This document shows positions 1 through 5,458 of a stretch of 5,882 bases of DNA, piece after piece. Source of the stretch: Chloroflexota bacterium (lineage in GTDB: Bacteria; Chloroflexota; Limnocylindria; Limnocylindrales; CSP1-4); assembly GCA_003158495.1 (NCBI GenBank), contig PMJT01000024.1, positions 1,230 through 7,111 on the forward strand, in the 5' to 3' direction. A program made the position numbers and the translations under genes. The notes under the pieces were generated by a model. It had not been told where the DNA came from. It made no database searches and saw only the letters and a program-made list of their open reading frames with translations. How positions within the stretch are numbered: the stretch's first letter is position 1; each line of letters starts with the position of its first letter.

Positions 1-400
1 CTTCGACGTCCCGGCGGCGCGGCTGGCGAGGCTCGCGGCCAGGGGCATCGCCGCTCACGCCTGCGGCGTCGCCGAATATGAGAATCGCGACGGCCAGATG
101 ACGGCGCTCGTCCTCGACGATGCGAGCCGGACCAGGATCGCCGTCGAACAGGTCTACACGATCCGCTCGACCGTGGCCACGAACGCCCTCGCCGGCCAGC
201 TGGGTCTTGAGCTGACGCCCGGCGGCCAGATCGTCGTCACGCCCGAGCAGCACACCAACGTGTCGGGCGTGTTCGCGGCCGGCGACGCTACCAGCCTGCA
301 CGATCACCAGCTCAGCGCCGCGATGCACGAGGGCAACCAGGCTGCCTGCGGCGCCAACTGGCTCCTCTACGACGCTGACCAGCGCGGCGCGACGGAGTAG
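1..400 (+). CDS. Thioredoxin-reductase-like FAD/NAD(P)-dependent oxidoreductase, C-terminal part (5' truncated by window)
   Basis: The frame is open from base 2 to a TAG stop at 398-400, giving 132 visible residues; the start lies outside the window. The piece is the last part of a two-domain FAD/NAD(P) oxidoreductase. The segment around visible residues 75-95 reads LGGQ-like strand, GGQIVV, then NVSGVFAAGD. This is the second FAD-binding motif of the thioredoxin reductase family, in which the Asp (visible residue 95) contacts the FAD ribityl chain. It is followed by HQLSAAMHEGNQAA, the usual C-terminal helix over the flavin. The redox CxxC motif, if present, would lie upstream, so true thioredoxin reductase cannot be told from related small flavoproteins that lack it. 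The TAG stop lies 13 bases from the stop of the convergent minus-strand unit. Family assignment is firm; substrate is unknown. Confidence 0.88.
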   Translation, partial: FDVPAARLARLAARGIAAHACGVAEYENRDGQMTALVLDDASRTRIAVEQVYTIRSTVATNALAGQLGLELTPGGQIVVTPEQHTNVSGVFAAGDATSLHDHQLSAAMHEGNQAACGANWLLYDADQRGATE

Positions 401-413
401 CGCCCTCCGGGCT

Positions 414-666
414 CTAGCAGCCGATCTCCATATCGAAGTTGCGGGTGCGGTTGCAGGCGCCGCAGATGTCCCCGCCCGAGCTTTCGCCGTCGAGCTCGTC
501 CTCGAGGTCCTGGCCCAGGATCAGCGCGCCGCAGATGCAGCAGAAATGCAGCTCGTCAGAAATGCAGCTCGTCCTCGCCGAACTCCGAGTCTGGGATGAT
601 GGTCGCGGACTGAGCGGCGGCCGGCGGCGGCTGTCGAGCCGGATCGCCACGCCTGCGCCACCTCAT
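414..666 (-). pseudogene. Small CxxC/CxxC zinc-ribbon protein gene, frameshifted by a 16-bp tandem duplication
   Basis: The ATG at 666-664 overlaps the TGA of the upstream nuclease gene as ATGA, which indicates translational coupling. As written, the frame runs 36 residues, from MRWRRRGDP to a GEDELHF end, and stops with TGA at 558-556. A perfect 16-bp direct repeat (541-556 and 557-572) causes the stop. With one copy removed, the frame continues to the TAG at 416-414 and gives a 78-residue protein. Residues 37-40 are CCIC and residues 63-66 are CGAC, separated by an acidic stretch; this is the layout of a two-knuckle zinc ribbon. The second-frame remnant 3' of the duplication keeps all of these cysteines. 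The N-terminus is Arg-rich, then Pro/Ala-rich. Function is unknown; the link with the nuclease suggests a nucleic-acid role, but that is inference. It may be a real mutation, a strain variant or an assembly error. Confidence 0.72.
541..572. repeat. Perfect 16-bp tandem duplication
   Basis: The unit CAGAAATGCAGCTCGT occurs twice with no spacer, at 541-556 and 557-572. The period-16 match extends one base further, to 573. Sixteen is not a multiple of three, so the duplication shifts the frame of the minus-strand zinc-ribbon gene. Both copies encode DELHF on the minus strand, each in the frame appropriate to its side of the break. That is the signature expected of a recent duplication inside a once-continuous gene. 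Confidence 0.97.
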
Positions 667-1556
667 GTGGTGGCCTCCGGGACGGCAGCCAGGCACATTG
701 CCCGGTAGTCGCACCAGCCACAGGCGCGATCGCCGGGAGTGGGGGAGTAGTCGCTGCCCCTGATCTCGGCTGCCCGCGCGGCCAGGCCCTCGCGGACGCT
801 GTCCAACTCTTCCTCCGTGGGCTCCGCCGAGGAGCGGACGCCGGCTTCCACAAAGTCCAGCGTAACCCGCCCCGGCCGGCCGAGGCCGAGCGCGTCCCTG
901 CAGCCGAGGGCATAGATGGAGAGTTGAAGGCTCGACCCGGCGGCCTCCGGCGACCCGCCCCGGCCGGTCTTGTAGTCGATCAATTCGACCGCGCCGGAAG
1001 GCAACCGGTCGATGCGGTCTATGTAACCGGAAACGGCCACGCTCGACTCTGGCTCCAGCTCGAGAGTGAGCCGGAAGCGCACTTCCTCGTCCATCGTCTC
1101 GGCCGACACGGCCGATTCGGCCGCCCAGAAGGCGTCGAGCATCGGTTCGGCTCGGGCCAGCCATGACTCGGAGTACGGATCGGCAACGAGGGAACTGCTC
1201 TTCCAGGCGGCCTCGAAGAACCGGCCCAGGTCCGCCCGGTCCGGTGCAGGCTCGCCGCGGGCGACCCGATCCCGCCGCTCTCGCGTGAAGGCCTGAAACG
1301 CCCAATGCGCCGCGGATCCGAAATCCGCCGCTGGGCGCGGCTGCTCTGCCGGGAGGCGGCACAAATATCTCATCGCGTACTGGCGCGGACATCGGGCGAA
1401 AGTGTCCAGCGTGCTGTAGCTGAACCAGTCCGGCCGCTCCGTGAAGTCCAGCGGCGAACCCCCGGCGAGCACGTGCTCCGCCATCGCCGCCGGACCGGGA
1501 GCGGCTGCCCCCCGGGGACCGGTTGCGTCTGCGAGACCCGCCAATGCATTTGCCAT
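663..1556 (-). CDS. PD-(D/E)XK nuclease family protein, RecB/AddB/Cas4-type with probable 4Fe-4S cluster
   Basis: The predicted protein has 297 residues and all landmarks of the RecB-like nuclease fold. SYSTLDTFARCPRQY at 46-60 is the N-terminal helix with the first cluster cysteine (C56). GSAAH at 80-84 gives the RecB-motif His84. GYIDRID at 177-183 supplies metal-binding Asp180, and IDYKTG at 193-198 gives Asp194 and catalytic Lys196. QLSIY at 211-215 is the QxxxY motif. C279, C282 and C288 form a C-x2-C-x5-C group near the C-terminus and, with C56, match the iron-sulfur staple of AddB and Cas4. Such proteins cut DNA with divalent metal in repair or recombination; no helicase or CRISPR genes are visible, so the role is open. 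The start is uncertain: ATG at 1556 follows an in-frame stop at 1595-1593 and has no clear Shine-Dalgarno sequence. Met25 (1484) is an alternative, as residues 1-24 are Ala/Gly/Pro-rich. Its TGA overlaps the next start. Confidence 0.9.
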   Translation of the reverse strand: MANALAGLADATGPRGAAAPGPAAMAEHVLAGGSPLDFTERPDWFSYSTLDTFARCPRQYAMRYLCRLPAEQPRPAADFGSAAHWAFQAFTRERRDRVARGEPAPDRADLGRFFEAAWKSSSLVADPYSESWLARAEPMLDAFWAAESAVSAETMDEEVRFRLTLELEPESSVAVSGYIDRIDRLPSGAVELIDYKTGRGGSPEAAGSSLQLSIYALGCRDALGLGRPGRVTLDFVEAGVRSSAEPTEEELDSVREGLAARAAEIRGSDYSPTPGDRACGWCDYRAMCLAAVPEATT

Positions 1557-1752
1557 GTCCAGAGTCTGCGCTGGGGCCGTGCCACCTGTATGTCACAGGC
1601 GCGGGGAGCGGGGCGATCTGGTGGCCGAGGCCGGAAGCCGGATGGTCGCTGCGCGGACCGCCAGGGTCGGCAGTGTTCATCGTGCGGGCTTCTCTGCCAT
1701 GCTGGATCAGGCACAGCGGCTTGTCGGCGCCGCGGCCGGATTGGACGGCACC
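1557..1752. promoter_or_regulatory. Divergent intergenic region between the nuclease unit and methylglyoxal synthase
   Basis: This stretch of about 196 bases separates two genes read in opposite directions, so it should hold both promoters. I see no convincing -35/-10 pair on either strand. The only structured element is the inverted repeat at 1585-1599. No good ribosome binding site precedes the ATG at 1753 or the minus-strand ATG at 1556. The promoter role is inferred from gene orientation. Confidence 0.5.
1585..1599. repeat. Small inverted repeat in the divergent promoter region
   Basis: CCTGT at 1585-1589 and ACAGG at 1595-1599 are exact inverse complements around a five-base ATGTC spacer. 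It lies about 30 bases upstream of the nuclease start at 1556, a position fit for an operator. A 5-bp arm can arise by chance, so the regulatory reading is weak. Confidence 0.25.
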
Positions 1753-2316
1753 ATGGCTCTCGACCTCAAGCCCCGCAAACGGATCGGGCTCGTCGCTCAC
1801 GACAACAAGAAACAGGATCTCGTGGAGTGGGCGCGCTTCAACCGCGGGATGCTCGCCAAACACGATCTCGTGGCCACAGGTACGACGGGCATGATGCTCG
1901 GCCGCGAGCTGGACCTGCCGGTCACGTGCCTCCAGTCGGGTCCGCTCGGCGGCGATCTCCAGGTCGGCGCGATGATCGCCGACGGCACGATCGACTTCCT
2001 GGTCTTCTTCTGGGACCCGCTCGAGCCGCAGCCCCATGACACGGACGTAAAGTCGCTGCTGCGGATCGCGGTCGTCTGGAACATCCCGGTGGCCTGCGAC
2101 AGGGCCTCCGCGGACTTCATGATCTCGTCGCCGCTGATGACCGGCTCCTACCAGCGCACCGTTCCCGACTACACGGCCCATAACGACCGCGAAATCCCGG
2201 GATCCGATGACTCGGGCGCCGACGCCGCCACGGCCGCCGCCGACGACGCCGCCGCCGCCGCGGACGAAGGCGACGGTCGCACCCCAGTCGATCCGGCCCT
2301 GGGCTCCACCTTATAG
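1753..2316 (+). CDS. mgsA: Methylglyoxal synthase with Ala/Asp-rich C-terminal extension
   Basis: The 187-residue product converts dihydroxyacetone phosphate to methylglyoxal and phosphate, the first step of the methylglyoxal bypass of glycolysis, in the cytosol. Residues 9-150 align by eye with the Escherichia coli enzyme at a constant offset of three. Landmarks are VAHDNKK (His16, Lys20), ATGTTG (41-46, phosphate loop), SGPLGGDLQVGA (62-73) with Asp68 at the catalytic-base position (E. coli Asp71), FFWDPL (Asp88), and HDTDVK with His95 and Asp98. WNIPVA and ADF follow as expected. The ATG at 1753 is chosen because it gives the family's usual N-terminus; the frame is open further upstream, with another ATG at 1699, but that sequence overlaps the promoter region. 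No clear Shine-Dalgarno sequence is seen. Family members are about 130-155 residues; here some 36 extra residues, mostly Ala, Asp and Gly, form a probably disordered acidic tail. The next gene begins 16 bases downstream. Confidence 0.95.
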   Translation: MALDLKPRKRIGLVAHDNKKQDLVEWARFNRGMLAKHDLVATGTTGMMLGRELDLPVTCLQSGPLGGDLQVGAMIADGTIDFLVFFWDPLEPQPHDTDVKSLLRIAVVWNIPVACDRASADFMISSPLMTGSYQRTVPDYTAHNDREIPGSDDSGADAATAAADDAAAAADEGDGRTPVDPALGSTL

Positions 2317-2319
2317 GCC

Positions 2320-2326
2320 AAAGGAG
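2320..2326 (+). promoter_or_regulatory. Strong Shine-Dalgarno site selecting a GTG start
   Basis: AAAGGAG lies six bases before the GTG at 2333. It is the best ribosome binding site in the window. It settles the start of the oxidoreductase gene at GTG rather than at the ATG at 2207, which lies inside methylglyoxal synthase. Confidence 0.85.
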
Positions 2327-2332
2327 ACAATC

Positions 2333-3304
2333 GTGGCAACGTCCGACAAGGTTCGCTGGGGCATCCTGGGGCCGGGAGGGATCGCCGCCAAGTTTGTGCA
2401 GGACAAGGACCGGGCCGCCAACGCGACGGTGGTCGCCGTCGGCAGCCGGAGCCGGAATAGGGCCGCGGCATTCGCGTCGCGTTGGGACATCCCGCGCGTC
2501 CACGGCTCGTACGAGGACCTCCTGGCGGATCCCGAAGTCGATGCCGTATACATCGCCACCCCGAACTCGCTCCACCATCCTCAGACGATGCAAGCGCTGG
2601 CCGCCGGCAAGCACGTTCTGAGCGAGAAGCCGTACACGCGTCACCCCAAGGAAGTTGCCGAGGTTTTCGACGCGGCCGACGCCAAGGGACTCGTGGTGAT
2701 GGAGGCGTTCATGTGGCGCCACGCGCCGCAGGTCCGCCGCTTCATGGAACTCCTGCCCGAAGTGGGGGAGCTGCGCTCCATCCGGGCCAGCTTCAGCTTC
2801 GTCCTGACAAACCAGGGCGACGTCCGCGTGGACCAGGGCCTCGACGGCGGGTCGCTCATGGATGTCGGCTGCTACTGCGTCAGCGGCTCGCGGCTGGCGG
2901 CAGGAGTTGAGCCGTCGCGCGTCTTCGGCTGGCAGACGCTCGCGGTCTCTGGCGTGGACGAAGGCTTCTCCGGGCTGCTGCAGTTTCCCTCTGGCCTGGT
3001 CGCCGAGATCGTGTGCGGCTTCACCTCGGAGCACCGCTCGCTGGAGGCGATCGGGAGCAAGGGCACGTTGCTGATGCGCGACCCCTGGCTGCAGGAATTC
3101 GGCGGCATGTCGCTCAACGGCCGAGACATCGACGTGGCGCGCGACGACCCGTACCGGCTCGAAATGGAGAACATGAGCGCCGCGATCCTGGGCACGGGCA
3201 AGTTGCTGCTGGGTCGAGCCGACGCCGTCGGCCAGGCCCGCACGATCGACGCCCTGTATCGCTCGGCAGCCTCTGGGGAAGTCGTAGAACTCGGGCCGCG
3301 ATGA
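2333..3304 (+). CDS. Gfo/Idh/MocA family NAD(P)-dependent oxidoreductase
   Basis: The 323-residue protein has a Rossmann N-terminal domain and a C-terminal alpha/beta catalytic domain. WGILGPGGIA at 9-18 is the dinucleotide-binding glycine motif. Residues 37-39 (GSR) end the second strand where the cofactor ribose binds. The EKP signature is at 98-100, with catalytic Lys99. EAFMWR at 124-129 and GGSLMDVGCY at 172-181, with Tyr181, match the branch holding dimeric dihydrodiol dehydrogenase and D-xylose 1-dehydrogenase, where a Lys/Tyr pair does acid-base catalysis. The substrate is thus probably a sugar, polyol or diol, but cannot be fixed from sequence. Start and ribosome binding site are clear (GTG at 2333). 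Length is normal for the family. It sits 16 bases after methylglyoxal synthase, and its TGA overlaps the following ATG as ATGA, so an operon is likely. Confidence 0.92.
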   Translation: MATSDKVRWGILGPGGIAAKFVQDKDRAANATVVAVGSRSRNRAAAFASRWDIPRVHGSYEDLLADPEVDAVYIATPNSLHHPQTMQALAAGKHVLSEKPYTRHPKEVAEVFDAADAKGLVVMEAFMWRHAPQVRRFMELLPEVGELRSIRASFSFVLTNQGDVRVDQGLDGGSLMDVGCYCVSGSRLAAGVEPSRVFGWQTLAVSGVDEGFSGLLQFPSGLVAEIVCGFTSEHRSLEAIGSKGTLLMRDPWLQEFGGMSLNGRDIDVARDDPYRLEMENMSAAILGTGKLLLGRADAVGQARTIDALYRSAASGEVVELGPR

Positions 3305-3696
3305 GCCGCATGGCGGGCACTTTCACCGTCACGGGCGGCAGCGAGCAGCCGATCCACGAGGCCGAAGGCGAGGTCAAGCTCACCCGGGTGAGCGGCACGC
3401 AGCGCTTTGCCGGCGACATCGTCGGCGAGGGTTCGGTCGACTGGGTCTTCTGCTACAGGATCGATCGAACCGCAACTTTCATTGGCTTCCAGCGGATCGA
3501 AGGGTCGGTTGCCGATCGGACCGGAAGCCTGGTTCTCGAGTCGACGGGTGACCACGACGGCCGCAGCTCGCTGGGCCGATGGCGCGTCGTCTCCGGGTCG
3601 GGGACCGGCGAACTGGCCGGCATCCGGGGCGAGGGTTCGTTTCACGCGCCCGGCGGTCCACAGGTCTCGTACGAGTTGGACTGCGACTTCGACTGA
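3301..3696 (+). CDS. DUF3224 domain-containing protein
   Basis: The product is 131 residues, one small beta-barrel domain with no signal peptide or membrane segment. The pattern is that of DUF3224: GTFTV near the N-terminus, LTRVSGTQRFAGDIVGEGS at 27-45, then GFQRIEGSVADRTGSLVL, and the closing GSGTGELAGIRGEGSF with a YELD strand at the end. The fold is thought to resemble allene oxide cyclase-like barrels, and no enzymatic activity is established. I see no conserved catalytic set. The start at 3301 overlaps the previous stop (ATGA), supporting coupled translation; Met4 at 3310 is a possible alternative. The role in this operon is unknown. Confidence 0.88.
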   Translation: MSRMAGTFTVTGGSEQPIHEAEGEVKLTRVSGTQRFAGDIVGEGSVDWVFCYRIDRTATFIGFQRIEGSVADRTGSLVLESTGDHDGRSSLGRWRVVSGSGTGELAGIRGEGSFHAPGGPQVSYELDCDFD

Positions 3697-3716
3697 GCGG
3701 CCGCGGCTGCGGCCGC
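3697..3716. repeat. GC-only hairpin, two GCGGCCGC palindromes
   Basis: GCGGCCGC at 3697-3704 and again at 3709-3716 can pair as an 8-bp stem with a GGCT loop, starting immediately after the DUF3224 stop. There is no T-run after it on either strand, so it is not a standard intrinsic terminator. It could stabilise or attenuate the transcript between the two gene sets. Confidence 0.4.
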
Positions 3717-3735
3717 GGTCCGAGCAGGACGCGCG

Positions 3736-3753
3736 TCGCCGCCAAAACGGCGA
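3736..3753 (+). promoter_or_regulatory. Short hairpin overlapping the weak ribosome binding site of iorA
   Basis: TCGCCG at 3736-3741 pairs with CGGCGA at 3748-3753 around a CCAAAA loop. The 3' arm contains the GGCGA(GA) purine stretch, the only candidate Shine-Dalgarno element before the ATG at 3764, about eight bases away. The hairpin could mask it. This is a structural possibility only. Confidence 0.25.
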
Positions 3754-3763
3754 GAATGCGCCC

Positions 3764-5458
3764 ATGGAACGACAACTGCTTTCGGGCGACGAGGCTGTCG
3801 CGCTGGCGGCTCTCCACGCCGGCGTGGCCCTGGGGACCGGCTATCCCGGGACCCCGTCGACGGAGATTCTCGAGACCTTCGACACCCTCGGCGGCCGGGC
3901 CCAATGGGCTCCCAACGAGAAGGTGGCCCTCGAGGTGGGCCTGGGCGCGGCCTTCGGTGGCGCGCGAGCCATTGTCACGATGAAACACGTCGGCCTCAAC
4001 GTCGCCGCGGATCCGCTCTTCACGGCGGCCTATACAGGCGTCACCGGCGCATTGATCGTAGTGACAGCGGATGACCCCGGCATGGCCTCGTCGCAGAACG
4101 AGCAGGATAACCGCCGCTATGCCATCGCGGCCGCGCTGCCCATGGTCGAGCCGGCAGACTCGCAGGAGGCGTACGATTTCTTCTTCGTTGCTGTCGAGAT
4201 CTCGGAGCGCTGGCAGATCCCGGTCCTCTTCCGTATGACGACGCGCGTCTGCCACTCCAAGTCGATCGTCGCGCCCGACAGAGCGGCCGCCGCCGACGGC
4301 GCCCCGGCCATGGGCGGGCCGACCACGTCGATGCCCCATTTCGAACACGACATCACTGCCCGGGTCATGATCCCTGCCAACGCCAGGCCGGCCCATCGCC
4401 GCCTGCGGGCCAAGATGGCCGAAATCGCGGCCTGGGGCGAGGCCGAGGCATGGAGCGCGGCTCCCGGCCTGGTCGCCCTCAACAGGATTGAGCCCGGCGG
4501 GCGGGCTCTCGGCATCGTCACGGACGGCGTCGGGTACCTGCATGCCGCCGAGGCCGCCCCCGATGCCTCGATCCTCAAGATCGGGCTCGTCAACCCGTTG
4601 CCCCTGGAACGGATCCGGACCTTTGCCGCGAGCGTCGATCGAACCGTCGTCGTCGAGGAGGGGGATCCGGTCGTCGGAGATTCCTTGCGAGCCGCCGGGA
4701 TCCCCGTGGAAGCCAGGCCGGAGATGTACCGGTTCGGCGAGCTGGATGTGGCGCGCGTCCGGCGAATCCTTGCCGGTGACACCAGCCCGGAGCCGGCGCC
4801 CGCACTTGGCAAGCCGCCGGAACTCTGCCCGGCCTGCCCGTACCACACCGTATACGCGACCCTGAAGAAGCACGACTGCATCACGGCCGGCGACATCGGC
4901 TGCTACTCGCTCGGCGTGCTGCCGCCGTATGCGGCGATGGACACCTGCGTGGCCATGGGCGCCTCGATCGGCGTCGGGCTGGGGCTGCGCCACGTGCTTC
5001 CGCCGGACGAAGCCCGGCGCGTCGTGTCGATCATCGGCGACTCCACGTTCGTCCACTCCGGCATCAGCGGGCTCGTGGAGATGGCCTACAACCCGCCTCC
5101 ATCCGGCCACGTGGTCATCGTGCTGGACAACGGCACCACGGCGATGACCGGCCAGCAGGAACACCCGGGGACCGGCCGCCGGCTCGACCACGGACCTACG
5201 AACAAGCTCTCCATCGAGGGCATCGCGACCGCGATCGGGATCCCGAGCGTGACCGTGATCGACGCGTACGCCGAGCCCGAGGAGTTCGAGCGCCTTCTCC
5301 TGGAGCGCCTGGCGACGCCCGAGCTTTCGGTCATCGTCGCCCGACGGCCGTGCATCCTGGCCGCGGCGGACATCCGCAAGTGGGAGCAGCAGGCCGTCGA
5401 GTTCCGAGCCCAGGCGGCCGAACAGGCCGTCTTCGATCTTCCGATAGGTGAGCAATGA
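3764..5458 (+). CDS. iorA: Indolepyruvate ferredoxin oxidoreductase, alpha subunit, lacking the C-terminal ferredoxin domain
   Basis: The 564-residue catalytic subunit decarboxylates aryl-pyruvates (indolepyruvate, phenylpyruvate) with TPP and CoA to acyl-CoA, passing electrons to ferredoxin. Domains in order: the pyrimidine-binding domain with SGDEAVALAALHAGV and GYPGTPSTEI (26-35), and SSQNEQDNR at 109-117, a hallmark of IorA; a middle transketolase-C-like domain (about 250-345); CPACPYH at 355-361, the family's CPGCPHR motif; and the TPP-binding domain with GDIGCYSLG, GDS at 425-427 and DNGTTAMTGQQEHPGTG from 455. ARRPC (Cys530) is the usual end of this domain. Classical IorA continues with two 4Fe-4S clusters; here only 34 Cys-free residues follow. 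ATG 3764 is chosen because it gives the standard MERQLLSGDEA start. The stop overlaps iorB by ATGA. The family is certain; the electron path is not. Confidence 0.95.
   Translation: MERQLLSGDEAVALAALHAGVALGTGYPGTPSTEILETFDTLGGRAQWAPNEKVALEVGLGAAFGGARAIVTMKHVGLNVAADPLFTAAYTGVTGALIVVTADDPGMASSQNEQDNRRYAIAAALPMVEPADSQEAYDFFFVAVEISERWQIPVLFRMTTRVCHSKSIVAPDRAAAADGAPAMGGPTTSMPHFEHDITARVMIPANARPAHRRLRAKMAEIAAWGEAEAWSAAPGLVALNRIEPGGRALGIVTDGVGYLHAAEAAPDASILKIGLVNPLPLERIRTFAASVDRTVVVEEGDPVVGDSLRAAGIPVEARPEMYRFGELDVARVRRILAGDTSPEPAPALGKPPELCPACPYHTVYATLKKHDCITAGDIGCYSLGVLPPYAAMDTCVAMGASIGVGLGLRHVLPPDEARRVVSIIGDSTFVHSGISGLVEMAYNPPPSGHVVIVLDNGTTAMTGQQEHPGTGRRLDHGPTNKLSIEGIATAIGIPSVTVIDAYAEPEEFERLLLERLATPELSVIVARRPCILAAADIRKWEQQAVEFRAQAAEQAVFDLPIGEQ

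Noticed and set aside
402..412. GCCC-TCC-GGGC as a bidirectional terminator between the convergent genes
   Set aside because: The stem is only four base pairs and neither side has a T-run.
663..1556. Nuclease as a CRISPR Cas4
   Set aside because: The motifs fit the wider RecB/AddB/Cas4 superfamily, but no repeats, spacers or other cas genes are present, so a Cas4 call is not supported.
1441..1752. Upstream extension of the methylglyoxal synthase frame
   Set aside because: It runs antisense through the nuclease start and the promoter region, and known family members begin at the position encoded from 1753.
667..2181. Long minus-strand frame ahead of the zinc-ribbon start, spanning the nuclease and methylglyoxal synthase regions
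   Set aside because: It is out of frame with the nuclease and antisense to methylglyoxal synthase. Only its last 36 codons (from 666) belong to a real gene.
2217..2273. GCC/GAC-rich trinucleotide run as a microsatellite or CRISPR-like repeat
   Set aside because: It is imperfect, stays in frame, and is explained as the Ala/Asp-rich tail of methylglyoxal synthase.
2117..3034. 305-residue minus-strand frame opposite the Gfo/Idh/MocA gene
   Set aside because: Shadow of high-GC coding sequence: Arg-rich runs, no motif, and a strong sense-strand gene covers it.
3697..3716. Paired NotI-type sites as a cloning scar
   Set aside because: In DNA this GC-rich such octamers are expected, and flanking genes run in natural operon spacing with no vector-like sequence.
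3407..3763. 119-residue upstream extension of the iorA frame
   Set aside because: It overlaps the DUF3224 gene in another frame, is Arg/Ser-rich, and the standard IorA N-terminus begins at 3764.
3479..5455. 658-residue open frame on the minus strand opposite iorA
   Set aside because: It lies wholly antisense to a confidently identified gene, is rich in Arg/Gly/Asp/His typical of reversed high-GC codons, and has no recognisable domain.
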